A DNA stretch of 64,000 nucleotides from Macrostomum hystrix. Lineage: Eukaryota; Platyhelminthes; Macrostomidae. Both the position numbers and the translations under genes were made by a program. Numbering within the stretch: the stretch's first letter is position 1; every line of letters starts with the position of its first letter. The stretch spans positions 12,766,001-12,830,000 of the forward strand of contig CATNEN010000038.1 of assembly GCA_950097015.1 (NCBI GenBank). Direction: 5' to 3'. The notes under the pieces are model-generated. The model was given only the letters and a program-made list of their open reading frames with translations. It did not search any database and was not told where the DNA came from. This document shows, piece by piece, positions 42,033 to 54,500 of the stretch.

Positions 42033-44165
42033 TTAAACTGGATTAACAGTCGCTTGCTTGTACTTCAAGAACACAAAGACTAAAGCCGCTCCAGTGATTA
42101 GGTTGGTTGGCAAAAGAACGCCCAAGGTGACGGCGGCGGCGGTGTTGAAGGTATAATCGCAACTAATACTGGGACCGATCGGAGGTCGAGTTTCGGCTTC
42201 AGTCGAGGTTATCCTTGGCGCTTGTGTTGTTGTCGTGGCCTGTTGTTCGACGAGGCCGTTGACAAAGCCGAGCGTATGGTCCCAGAAGCCGCAGTCATTT
42301 CGACGGAAACCGTATGGCACATTGTAGCTAGCACCTGAGTTGTCCAGTTGGGTAGTGAAGTTGTGATAGAACCTGTGGCTGCTGTTGTACTTGGCCCAGA
42401 CCTGCTCGTTGTCCCTGGGTACAGGGTCTCCGGTGGCTACGAACTTTGCCAGGTAGTCCATCATGCGCTCAGACAGCAGGGTCTGGAGTGGGTTCACAAT
42501 CGGAGCGTCGTCGGTCGGGTTTCCGAAGAAGTAGTACGCGTCCGAGCCGTGAGAGGCACCGACGTAGTTGGTGGCGAAGTTGTCCTGCTCGGAGAACACG
42601 TAGAAGTAGATGTCGTTCGCCGTGCCCTGAATTGAAGGGTAGATAAATGGGAAAGGTACATTTATTTGGTGGTTTCCAATAATACGAGTATTTCAGAGCG
42701 ACTGCTCTATTCATTGGTAGGATGAAGCCACCTCTTCTGGTCGCTAAATATTTGAATTCACAGCACAAAAGAATGAAGCGTGAATTTAGCCTACTTATAA
42801 AAAGCTTTTAAATCTCACCTGAGCCTTGGAGTGCATTCTCTCGGCGAAATCGTTCGCAGCACATACAAAGATCCTGTCCGATGCTCCTTTGATCCATTGC
42901 TGGAACTGAGCAGGACCTGAAGGGTTGCCGAAGTCTGTCAGTCGATCAAACAGCACATTCTGACCGGTTACACTCAGCTGATCCGGCTGCCTCTCAAAGT
43001 ACCTGAACTGGTCTCGAAGAACTCTCTCGTAGGTGGTCCTGTTGGCCAGCTGGTCCTGGGTCAGCCTCTGCGACTCCAGGCTGCGCTCAACGTACACAGC
43101 AGCCTCGGAGTTGGTCACGCCGATCATGAGGTTCATGCCCTCAAAGCGACCGTTGCGGAAGGCCTCCACGGGATCTTCCTTGATGTAGTCTCCGTCGATG
43201 ACAGGCGGGAACTCGATGCCTTGGAACAGGCGGTTGTAGTTCGCTTGCTCTCTGATCAGGTTCTCAGGAGAGACATCGCGAAGGCACTCAATCGTAGCAC
43301 TGAAGTTACCCTGCGTCGGGGGCGGGCAGTTGAGCTGACGGACGGCGAAATCCAGGTGAATCCTCTCCACAAGAGCTGTGCTCTGACGCACCGACCAGAA
43401 AACTAGCGGGGATCCGCCGAGCATGACGGCACGCTTGAAGAATGTCCGTGTCCTCTCGTTCAGCATGTGGTATCCGATAGCCGCGGCGCCGGCGTCCAGA
43501 CCCATCAGCGTCACGGTCTGCAGGTTGCCTCCGAATTTCTCGATGTTGAGGTGCACGTACTCGAGTCCGAGAGCCTGATCCTTCAGGCCCATGTTGCCGG
43601 GAGCCTGGGTGGCGCTGAGACGAAGGAAGCCGAGAACGCCAAGTCGGTATTGCAGACTCACCGTAACGATTGACTCGTGAGATGTGAGCACACGACCTGA
43701 GTAGCTCTCGTCTGTGATGGAGCCGCTCTCAAAGCGACCACCGTGGATCCACACGAGCACCGGGTAGCTTCCAGGGTTCGTGGACGTGCCATTGTACGGC
43801 GTCCAGATATTGGCAGCGATGCAGCTCTCATCCATGTTCGTGAAGTCATTGCTTGCTCCGGGATCTTGGAAGCACATGCGATCGAAGTCGAGTACATCCT
43901 GGACGAAGTCCCACTGGGTGAAGACGGGGTGAGCGAACCGGAACTCTCCGGTGGGGACCTTGGCGAAGTTGATGCCAAGGAAGGAGCCGATGTGCACCGT
44001 CGAGTTTTCGGCAGCTCCGCTCGTCTCGATCACGGCGCCCCTGATTGGTCCAGTTGTGGTGTTGACTGTGAGGTACCTGACGATGGTGAAGTTTCGCTGC
44101 GCAGAAGCTGCTGTGGCAGCGAGTGCCAGCAGCAGCAGCAGCAGACAGGTATGGGTCAATGCCAT
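42033..44165 (-). CDS. Cholinesterase-like membrane protein 2, inactive triad
   Basis: Two exons, phase 0: 44165-42819 (449 codons, donor CAG/GTGAGA) and 42626-42033 (acceptor-side CAG at 42629-42627), about 646 residues. Signal peptide (one extra Leu compared with copy 1), esterase fold, then a short Thr/Gln linker, one transmembrane helix (AAAVTLGVLLPTNLITGAAL) and a short tail. The nucleophile elbow is GLDAGA, so Asp replaces Ser, while the NSEA Glu and GASHGSD His are kept. It is almost identical to copy 1 (4905-7240) over the first about 410 codons and over the start of exon 2, but the last about 45 codons of exon 1, the intron and the tail differ, and the mucin stalk is missing. It is arranged head to head with copy 3, 262 bases between start codons. 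Likely role: surface adhesion or ligand binding without hydrolysis (inference). Confidence 0.9.
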
Positions 44166-44427
44166 GGGTTTCAGGGAAAGTGCTGTTTGAAGTGGTGTAA
44201 GGCGCAGCTTAGCCTCGGATCTGCTCCGTGCGTCTCTGCATAGAGCGAGCGCTGCTATATTTCTGCTCAGATTAGATACTGCCTAGTTTGTTTTTCGTAA
44301 CCAAGGTAACTGGCGGTGGCTGCGTGATAGGTGATAAGGTCAAGGCAGACATATTGGGCTCCACTAACAAACTCGCACCAGTTTGCAAATCTAATTTTGA
44401 AAGTGCCACTACATTCTAGCACTTCTC
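44166..44427. promoter_or_regulatory. Shared 262-bp divergent promoter region of copies 2 and 3
   Basis: Start codons of two divergent genes are separated by 262 bases. The copy 2 side keeps the TATA-like block at 44254-44262 found before copy 1. The copy 3 side shows no clear TATA, and no similarity to the copy 2 side was seen, so the two halves were not made by a simple palindromic duplication. Co-regulation is inference. Confidence 0.45.
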
Positions 44428-46417
44428 ATGGCATCGGCCCACACCTGTTTGTTGCTGTTGGCACTCGCTGCCACGGCAGTCACTGCGCAAAGAAACTTTA
44501 CCATCGTCAGATACCTCACAGTCAACACCACAACTGGTCCGATCAGGGGCGCCGTAATAGAAACAAGAGGATCCGGTGACAGCATCGCTCACGTCGGCTC
44601 CTTCCTTGGCATCAACTTCGCCAAGGTCCCCACCGGAGAGTTCCGGTTCGCTCACCCCGTCTTCACCCAGTGGGACTTCGTCCAGGATGTACTCGATTTC
44701 GATCGCATGTGCTTCCAAGATCCCGGAGCTAGCAATGACTTCACGAACATGTATGAGAACTGCATCGCTGCCAATATCTGGACGCCGTACAATGGCACGT
44801 CCACGAACCCTGGAAGCTACCCGGTGCTCGTGTGGATCCACGGTGGTCGCTTTGAGAGCGGCTCCATTCTCGATGAAAGATTTTCTGGACGTGTTCTTAC
44901 GGCTCACGAGTCGATCGTTACGGTGAGTCTGCAATACCGACTTGGCGTTCTCGGCTTCCTTCGTCTCAGCGCCACCCAGGCTCCCGGCAACATGGGCCTG
45001 AAGGATCAGGCTCTCGGACTCGAGTACGTGCACCTCAACATCGAGAAATTCGGAGGCAACCTGCAGACCGTGACGCTGATGGGTCTGGACGCCGGCGCCG
45101 TCGCTATCGGATACCACATGCTGAACGAGAGGACGCGGACATTCTTCAATCGTGCCGTCATGCTTGGAGGATCCCCGCTAGTTTTCTGGTCGGTGCGTCA
45201 GAACACGGCAGACATTGAGAGGCTGCATGCAAAGTTCGCTAAAGATAAATTAAATTGTGACACTGAGCAGGGAATGGAAGAGACCTTGAAATGTCTGCAA
45301 AATGTCAGCCCCGAGCTTTTGATTAACGCTCAGAAGGAGTTCATTAAAGACTTTCAAGGAATTGAGTTTCCACCCGTCATCGATGGCGACTACATCAAAG
45401 AGGATCCAGTCGTTGCTTTTAGAGCGCATCGATTCAACCCGAAGCAGCTAATGATCGGTGTTACCAGCTCGGAGGCCGCTACCTACATTGAAGCGTCTCT
45501 TCGTGGCAAAGGCTGGACCAAAGACGACTTGCAGGATCCTGTGAAGTACCGCAGCGTCATTGAGGACAACTTTAGAACATATGAACGCGAGCCTGATGTC
45601 ATGACGACCAATGCCCGCCGGTTCATGACTGACCGATTTACGAGCTTTAGCAACCCGTCGGCTGAAGTGAACTATCGCAGGTGGCTCGATGCAGCCTCGG
45701 ACCGTCTTTTTGTTTGCCCAGCGAATGAGTTCGCCGAGCTATCACATAGCGTCTCGGGCCAGGTAAATTTAAACTCTAACTTTAACTCCAAATGTAATTT
45801 GAATTGCGACTCTAAGGAATGCAAGCAGCAAACTATTCTCATTCTTTCAGCCCGTCGACATCTATTTCTACGTGTTCTCGGTGCAGGACAACACGGGAAA
45901 CTATGCGGGCGCCACCCACGGGCAGGATGCTTACTACTTCTTCGGAAACCCGACCGACGATGCGCCGATCGTTCTGCCAGAGCAGGCTCTGCTGTCCGTT
46001 CGTATGATGGACTATCTGGCCAAGTTTGTGGCCACGGGAGACCCCGTGCCCAGGGATAGCGACAGGGTTTGGGCCAAGTTCAATAGCAGTCTCAAGTACT
46101 ACCACAACTTTACTACGGATGAAGGCGCTGCCTACAATGTCAAGTATGGCTTTCATCGAGACGACTGCGGCTTCTGGGACAAGACGTTAAAGTACGTGAA
46201 CTCGCTGCAGTCTTCGGGTCTCGCTAAAATCGAGGACGCTGCGAAGATTCGCGTTGTCAGGGAGGTCAGCGCCGAGCAGACCTTTGAAGACGCTGCTGAG
46301 AAGTGCAAGAACGTCATCAACGCCACGACGCTTGCCATCATGATTCCTCTGCTGATTAGCAACGTTGTTCTGCTGGGCGCTCTGGCCTGGCTATTGGTCA
46401 AGTTCTGCTCTACGTAG
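44428..46417 (+). CDS. Cholinesterase-like membrane protein 3, inactive triad
   Basis: Two exons, phase 0: 44428-45762 (445 codons, donor CAG/GTAAAT) and 45851-46417 (acceptor TTTCAG), about 633 residues. The intron position is the same as in copies 1 and 2, proving common origin. Signal peptide 1-21, esterase fold with HGG, GLDAGA (Asp for catalytic Ser), SSEA Glu and GATHGQD His, then a juxtamembrane stretch with Lys/Glu, one C-terminal transmembrane helix (LAIMIPLLISNVVLLGALAW) and a tail of about seven residues. Codons about 65-260 are nearly identical to copies 1 and 2; from the VFWSVRQ segment onward identity drops sharply to moderate. Reading through the intron gives an artefactual 543-residue frame. 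Same suggested role as its paralogues. Confidence 0.9.
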
Positions 46418-47740
46418 TCTGCTGTTCTGGGAAGGCTCCGCTTCAACGGCGAGACATTTAGCTTACTAAAACTTACGACAAACTTCCAATAATTTTTATT
46501 ACGTTCTATTATTTTATTTAACAACTTAAAAGTAATTTTTTTTTCTATCGTACATTTACCGAGCCAGTAACATTGGCAATTATATGAGAAAATGGACTGA
46601 CATGTTCTTTTAAGGATATACCAAATAAATTCTCATAAACTAAGTCTAAATGGAGAAGCTGCAGCACTGCCAAATCTACATTTTGTCTTAATCACGTGAC
46701 CTGGTACGAACAGGGTGTTTTTTAGAGTGAATGAATATGAATATATAAATATAATGTAGCATTCAGGGCTAAAGTGGACTGGACATTCATTATTACCTTC
46801 TGTAGAACGTAGATGCAGCGATCATTTTAGGCCTCAAATTATTCGTTCTGCATTTGCTGTTTGCCGTTGCTAAAGGTAACATCACAGGCGGGTAATCTAA
46901 GGCTAGCTATTTCTAAGTCGCTTTGTTTGGCAGTTTTCAGTTTTCAGAGTAGCATTAATGGGTATAGCAAAAGTTAAAATTTTGCGATAAAGCAGCGATT
47001 CCACAGCTATCGCTACCATGACAAATAAGGCCAGGGCCCTTGCATTGCTCATCGCTAGTGGCAACCTTATCGTGACTTCAAAAAACCTAACTTGAATCGC
47101 CGATCGTCCCAAGGCATTTAGCAGCGCATACTTTTCTGTGCTAATTTTTTTCCAATGATAACACTATCAGCGCACAGAAGTTTCACTTAATAGTCTGCCC
47201 TCTGATATCAATGGTTCGACTGCTTGGCTATAGCGCCTGTGGCGGCATATTATGACCTACAACGGCTGTTTGGGGGCTGAGACACCACTTGAAGTATCTT
47301 TATTTATTGAACCTTCGTGAGACCTTCAAAAGCTTTAAGGCTCGCCTTCAGCAGAGGTCTTTGAGACTACTAGAACTCTATATGCCCTTATCTTCGCTAT
47401 CACTAAATCTAGAAAACAGCTTTTTATATTTTTCGCCGTTGCATGAAAGTATTCAGAACCAGCTCACCTCAGTGCCCTATGCTGTATGATAAGAACTCAA
47501 AAAGGCGTGTTAAAAAATCTTCTGGTTGCAGTTAAATTTTTTGAGTTATTATAATACGAATTAAAAGCTGTAAAAGTACATTTCGCTTTACAGAGAGGCC
47601 GCTCGAATACTGTGTTATCCAGTTGATTGCTTGAGGTCGCAGAATCAAGTTTGCTATCACGACGTGGACTTGACATTCAACAAAATCAAGCGCTGTTTTT
47701 ATCTACGCGTACAATGCGTTCAAGAACCTTCATCGCTGAG
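46418..47740. other. Spacer downstream of cholinesterase-like gene 3
   Basis: Probably 3' UTR at the left edge, then AT-rich sequence without recognisable genes; short frames at 46903-47112 and 47289-47489 look random. Confidence 0.45.
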
Positions 47741-47744
47741 GGAG

Positions 47745-47835
47745 GGGTTAAGGGACAAAGCGGTCTAACGCATTTAGCTCTTACACCAAAGTCCGGCCTG
47801 AGCTTGATTCCGCGGCGAGGCCTTTTTCATTTGGG
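47745..47835 (+). mobile_element. tRNA-like SINE head, family B
   Basis: GGTTAAGGGACAAAGCGGTC (A box region), CTCTTACACCAAAG, then GAGCTTGATTCCGCGGCGAG (B box region) align with the copy at 53405-53490 (GAGCTCGAATCCGCGGCGAA). Degenerate. Confidence 0.45.
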
Positions 47836-47839
47836 GCTT

Positions 47840-49643
47840 AGCCGCAGAGCTAGGAAGTCTTGGATACTTGTCTTGTAATTTACACCCCTTGAAAGCCTGT
47901 TAGAAGGAACTTGTTGTGGGAATTGTGAGAAAGTCAGATCTGATACACCACATTTGTGTGTGCTTTAGTTAGACACATCGATGGTCGTGTCTAAACTATC
48001 TGTGTGCAAAAACTGATATGATAATCTGACTAAGAATCTTAAAAGCCAGATTTAACAATATACTATTGATTATTGAGGTGGGCCGGTAAGTGCGATGATT
48101 AGCTGGAGTGCGGTCGGTGTGTGCATTTGATGGCTTAATTCTATTGGGGGGTCATATTGGCGATACTGTTGTCAAACTTTTCAGATCTCGATCCATTTGG
48201 TTTTTCGATTTTTTATAAACTCTAAAACGGATTTATATGCATAGGCCTTTTTGACCATGTTGTTGGCAGCTACCTTCTCGCACTTCCCATAATCCAAATG
48301 CGTGCCTGCAATCCACGGCAGGCCCCTGCTCTGCCCATATTTTTCTAATTAAGGCCCTATTGATCATTTGCTTTTGTCTTGTCTATTACTTCTTATTTCT
48401 TTGCTCGTCCTTGTTGTATTTGACGACCCTGTGTGCTTTTTCCTTGCTTCGATACGAGCAAATGTACATACTGAACAATATATCAAGCTAACTTGCACAT
48501 CCCAATACTAGCTACTTTGCACACGTTAAAATCTGTATCTAACCAGTTATCGCTGTCTTCTGTTAATACAGTCGTATTAAATGCCACGGCTAATTTCTAA
48601 TTCGTGAAATGCTTTTTGCATGTGTGTTACTCTTTTGGCTTTTTTCGTACCATAAGTCTTGACCCAAAACGTATAGCTATTTTCGTTAAACTGCGTCTCT
48701 CACGAACAAATTTTCCCGTTTGTTTAATTGTGATTCGTTGCCAATTTTGATCTCAACTCGCAATTTAATAATCCTAATTAACACTAAACCTTTTTTGCTT
48801 TCTCTCTAAAAGAAGACGTACGTATGTTTCCTATTTTTTAGTATTATCGTAGGCTTTTTGTTTGCGCCCGCCGCTACACACAAACACACTTACGTTAAAT
48901 AAGGTAGGAGGGTGTAATTCTGCTAGGTCTAGCTAGGTCTACTTATGATAGGCCTATCACATCACATAAAGAGTGTAGACCAGTTTAAGTCGGTTAAGAG
49001 TAAGACCTTAACTTAAGCTTGTAAATTAAGTTGGGCGGTGAGCTAAGTAGGCTTAAAAAGAAGACCAGTTGGAAAAGTAGCAGTTAACTAGTTGAAATTG
49101 TTATTTGTTTGTTGTATTTTTTATTTTTACCATTTCTGAGTCTGAGCTAGAGTGAATTAGTCAAAAGTTGGCAACTAGAAACTTGAAAGTTATGTTAACC
49201 TATTTACTAATTTGTTACACTAGATTGACTAGATAAATTAGGTCTACCCATGATTTATAGCCAGAGATTATTTTTTTAAGTCTTTCTTTGTTCATATTCC
49301 TAACTTCTGTTAGTTTTGAATATAGTAATTAGGCTTATCATATCTATTGGTAGTGTATCACACGGTGGTCTCTCTTTAAGGCTCTTCTAATACTAGTCTT
49401 CATTGGTAATTTTTCTGCAGATCAGGTGGTCACAGCCTAAAATATCCAACTCAACACTAATACTCTTTAAGCTTATTTGCTTTTGTCTTGTCTTGTCTTG
49501 TCTTGTCTTGTTGGATAGTAATCAGAACCACTCATATACCTTACTCTCAAAGATTTAGTGTACACTGGATTCCTCCAGCGTACACCATGGCTTAGGCTAA
49601 TGTGGCATACAGTTTCAGGCGTACAAATCTCTGAAAAAAAGTA
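47840..49643. other. Spacer left of the foldback element
   Basis: AT-rich; contains a short TTGTCTTGTC run (49483-49510). No gene seen. Confidence 0.45.
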
Positions 49644-50358
49644 GGTAGTTGTTATTTGTCCGGTTAACTGGACAAATAGCCATTTGGTTATTCGTCCGGT
49701 TAACCGGACAAATAGCCATTTGATTATTCGTCCGGTTAACCGGACAAATAGCCGTTTGATTATTTGTCCGGTTAACCGGTTAACAGTGACTTTGATGCAG
49801 GAGATATAGTCAACACCGAAAAGTTTTGGTTTTAATTTAACCGGACGAATAATCAAACGGCTATTTGTCCGGTTAACCGGACGAATAATCAAACGGCTAT
49901 TGGCTATGGCTATTAAGAGGCAATATATTAAGATATATATATATAAACGAAGACATAGTTGTTCCTTGATCCAGGCATTGGTCTGTCGGCAACCTAAAAT
50001 TATATATAGATAGCATATAGATCAATTGCCCTTTTAGTTAGATAGGTTAGCTTTTAGTTTCCTAATTTGCCAGGGACTCAGCTAACTCAACAATGGATTT
50101 ATATGATAAACATTTCTAAGAAACGATGCCTACATGAATTTTACCACCACTTTGACATCAGTGGTTGACAGCAAAGTCACTGTTAACCGGTTAACCGGAC
50201 GAATAATCGAACGGCTATTTGTCCGGTTAACCGGACGAATAATCAAATGGCTATTTGTCCGGTTAACCGGACGAATAACCAAATGGCTATTTGTCCGGTT
50301 AACCGGACGAATAATCAAACGGCTATTTGTCCGGTTAACCGGACAAATAACAACTACC
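49644..50358. mobile_element. Foldback-type transposable element with repeated 36-bp arms
   Basis: Both ends begin GGTAGTTGTTATTTGTCC in inverted orientation. The flanks are the 9-bp direct repeat AAAAAAGTA (49635-49643 and 50359-50367). Each arm is built of about four copies of a 36-base unit holding the palindrome TTGTCCGGTTAACCGGACAA joined by AATAATCAAACGGCTA-type links; the left arm covers about 49644-49795 and the right arm about 50178-50358, with a third inverted block at 49840-49905. The unique middle has no coding frame. Ends, target duplication and structure fit foldback or MITE-like DNA elements. Confidence 0.82.
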
Positions 50359-50367
50359 AAAAAAGTA

Positions 50368-51546
50368 ATGGCATACAAAGTAACAACTGGACAAGTGCAA
50401 CTTTAATTGGTGTAAAAGCCTAACAAAATGTAACTCCTAAAATAAGAAATTTTCTAATTTTTTATTTATTCTCTGCTTGCAAATATATCTTAGTTTGTTT
50501 TGTAATAAAAAAGCAAATTAATAAAAATGCCAGCAAAAAAGTAATGATGATTACACAGTTTGCGGAAATGAATTTGTTTATTTTGTTTTACCTTTATCAT
50601 ACAAATTGCTTTGATCAAAACATATTTATAGAAAGAAAAGCTGAAAATAATTTTCTTAGTAGACTACTTTAGTGTAGGCCTAATTAAAGTTTAAAACCAA
50701 ATATCTCTTTATTGTATATTCTATGAGCCTAATTATGTAATCTCTTACTATCTTATTACTCAGGGTCTATAGAAAGTACACCAACACCAAGTTCTGTTAG
50801 ATTGGCACAATAATGCTACACAATGGAAACCTGGTTATACAATGAGTGGCCAAGTAGCAATCACATAGGAGTGTGCTTTTCTTAGGAAGGTTCACTTCAC
50901 AATAATCACTTTTTCTATATTCTATATTATTGGATATTTCTTGATGTTAACTAGGCCCCCTAACCATTTACTTAGAAGTTCTCAAAAGTAAGTTCTATTG
51001 AAAGTAGCAATGCACCCATTATAGTGCTTTTAGTTTATGATAATAAAATACTGTTATTAATTATACATTCAAGCAAATAAATTTTAAATCATTTACAAAC
51101 ACTTGGGTTCATTTATACTGTTTTAAACCAAGTCAAGGGGTGCCAAAATATTTACTCTATAGTAAACTAATAAAGACATTGTTGCAAGAAAAAGAACACA
51201 TATATAGTAATTTAAGCAGTGCCACCCCCTCACACAAACATTTTTGCAAATGCTACTTTGATGTATTTCCCTAAAAAATTGGCTTTAACGTAGGGTTCCC
51301 TAACTATATAAAATTTGTATATTATATTATAATGTAAGATCTAGTTACCATTTTCTATAAGTTTTCCTGATTCATTTTGCTTTTTTCATTGCCAATCATA
51401 CATACACTTGTCCAAACCTCATTTCTTAACTGTTGCAGCCACACTTGCTAACTTGTCCTTCCCAAGCATAGTCCAGGACTTCACCGTGTTGTCTCTAGCC
51501 AAATTTTAGTCAAGAAAATTGCAATTTCATTAAAACTAGATTTGCC
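50368..51546. other. Spacer upstream of atlastin
   Basis: AT-rich, no coding frame; presumably includes the atlastin promoter and 5' UTR. An acceptor-like TAACTGTTGCAG lies at about 51428-51439. Confidence 0.45.
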
Positions 51547-54500
51547 ATGTCTGTTGGCGAGCATTCGGCCTCACAATTAGACCATCACCTGCAGCAGCAG
51601 CAGGCTTTGTCATCTATGGACGCGGCCGAAGTGCCCAGGCCGCTGCAGATTGTCACAGCCACCTATGGCGACGATGGAAAAGGCAAGTTTGACCTGGACC
51701 TGCCCTCACTGGAGCGGCTGCTACTAGGTGAGCGAATCCGCGATCGACGCGTTGTTGTTGTCAGCGTGGCCGGCGCTTTTCGCAAAGGCAAATCCTTTCT
51801 GCTCAATTATTTCCTTCGCTACCTGGCCTGCATCGCCGACACGGACGGCGGCGGCCAGGGCGGCAGTTGCGGCGCCGAGGACTGGCTGGGCACCGGCAAT
51901 CAGCCTTTGCGCGGCTTCTCTTGGCGCGGCGGCTCCGAGCGCGACACCACCGGCATCCTGCTGTGGTCTGAGCCGTTTCTAGTCACCCTGGCCAGCGGCG
52001 AGAAGGTTGCCGTGCTGCTCATGGACACACAGGGCGCATTCGATAGCCAGTCGACTGTGCGCGACTGCGCCACTGTGTTCGCTTTGAGCACTATGCTCAG
52101 TAGTGTGCAGATCTATAATCTGAGCACCAACATCCAGGAGGACGACCTGCAGCATCTGCAGCTATTCACAGAGTACGGCAAGCTGGCCCAGGAGAGTCTG
52201 GATAGCGTCGGGGCTCCTTTTCAGCACCTGCTGTTTCTTGTACGCGACTGGAGCTACCCGTATGAGCACAGCTTCGGCGAAGACGGTGGCCGCGCCCTGC
52301 TAGACAAACGGCTGCTCATCAATGAGAAGCAGCACCACGAGCTGCAACAGCTGCGTAGGCATATTCGCCAGTGCTTCGAGGAGATCACCGGCTTTCTGAT
52401 GCCGCACCCCGGCCTTGACGTGGCCACGGATCCCACCTTCGATGGCCGACTGTCGGCCATTACACCGCAGTTCGTTGCTCAGCTGCGAGTCCTTGTACCT
52501 AGGTTGCTAGCGCCCTCAAACCTGGTGGTGAAGAGAATTAACGGTGCGGAGGTCACCTGCCAGGAGTTGCTGCACTATTTCAAAGCCTACATGCCCATTT
52601 ATCAGGTTTGTGAGCTGTTTTGTGATAGAGATGGATTAAAACTGAATTTTCAAATCTAAATCTAAATTTTCACAAAGTATAACAAAGTCAGATTTAAAGT
52701 CTTTGTACTCCCAGATAATTAGTTTTTGCGTCTGTTTAATCGTAATTTTATTAACTATCAACTGATGCTGAGGTAAAGGAATTTGTGTTTTTTATTATTT
52801 GGACTGAACTTCGAACCATGTGGCCGAACTGTGTGCATGTTCTGCCATCGGCAATGATTTTTTTAACAAATCGGCAATGAAAGAACAAATATGATGACGT
52901 TCAAGCGACAATTAAGCAAGCTGGTCGCTGCGTCAAACTCCTAACTGGTCAAGCCAGGTGCAAAGCATTTAGTCAATTTTTCAATTCGGCAGTTTCTGTT
53001 GTCACGCTTGCTCCTTGGTTTTCGCACCTTAAAAAGAAAGCAGGGAGTCTGCGCTTCCAAGAATAAGCATATTTACAGGAGTTCTAACGCATGGCATAAA
53101 AGTTAAATTAGTTTATATGCCTTTTAAGTTTTCTTCGTCTATTAGCAAGTGTGAATAGGATAGCCATGTGCAAAAATAATAACTTACTTTAGTATTGTGT
53201 TATAAACAAAATAGTTCTTCTACTTGTACCGGAGATTTTCGAACTCTTTGAAATTCGAAATCAAAAATATTTTTATCACAATTTGGCATGAAAATATAAT
53301 TTCGATCCATCTCTATTACCTATGAATAAATCGATAATTAATGTGCAATGAGTGCTTGTACAAATAAGCGTTTTGTACTTTTACGCTAAATTACACGTCT
53401 CTATTTGGCGGGTCAGTGGCAGAGCGTCTGCCTCTTGCACCAAGGCTCCTGAGCTCGAATCCGCGGCGAAGCCTCAATCATTAATTCGTTGATTGCTTTT
53501 TCGTTCGCTGCAGGTCTACTTTCACCAAATAATAATATACCTGTGCCCACGGCCCTACTAAAAATAATGTAATTACCATTTCTACCAGTCTCTATTTTAA
53601 ATCTTCATAGGGCGACGATCTGCCCCAGCCCAAGACAATGCTAATGGCCACAGCCGAGGCCAACAACCTGGCCGCTGTGACCGCCTCTCGCACTGTCTAC
53701 ACTGGCCTAATGGAGGAGGTCTGCGGCGGCGAGCGGCCCTACGTGGCCCCGGACAAGCTTCAGGCCGAGCATCGCCGCTGCGTCAACGACAGCCTGGTCT
53801 GGTTTCGCAAGCTGCGCAAGATGGGCGGCCCGGAGTTCAGCGCCCAATACGAGGAGCAGCTCAGTCAGGAATGCGGCGAAGCATTCGAGCTCTACCGGGC
53901 CCACAATCAGTCCAAGAATGTCTACGTAGGCATGCGCACACTGTCCGTGCTGTTTAGCACCCTGCTGCTCTGCTACTTTCTGGCCGGCTTTCTCGACTTC
54001 ATCGGCCTTGACCCGCTGGCTAATCTGTTTACCTGGCTGGTCTGGGTACTGTTTGTCTCTCTCATCACCTGGTGCTACGTACGTCACTCAGGCAACTATT
54101 TGGATATTGGCCATCACATTGACACCCTGGCCAACTTCATCTGGGATAAGGTGAGGACTCAGGGAAATCTAGATGTTCAATATTTTATATCCTAAATTTG
54201 CCAGTCAGATGACCGGATTATCGATTTAATCTCTTCCATGACCTTCCAAGTTAGCAGATTATCAATTCAATCATTTTTTTTAAAAGTGATCTTTTCCGAT
54301 TACCGGATTATCGATTGCATCACTTCTTTGATCTGCTTGAATTATCGGATTATCAGTTAAATCTCTTCTATGATATGTTTAGATCGTAACGGATTATCAA
54401 TCACATCTCTTATACTATATTTTCAAATTAGCCGATTATCAACTCATTCTTTTCTATGATCTGTTTTGATTAAATGGATTATCAATTTGATTGCAAGTAG

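Noticed and set aside
44416-45117. 233-residue minus-strand frame over cholinesterase-like gene 3, and the similar antisense frames over copies 1 and 2
   Set aside because: Antisense shadows of GC-rich coding sequence; the same shadow appears in all three paralogues.
44428-46059. 543-residue frame of cholinesterase-like gene 3 running through its intron
   Set aside because: The conserved intron (donor at 45763, acceptor at 45850) must be removed to reach the His motif and transmembrane helix; the read-through part loses all similarity.
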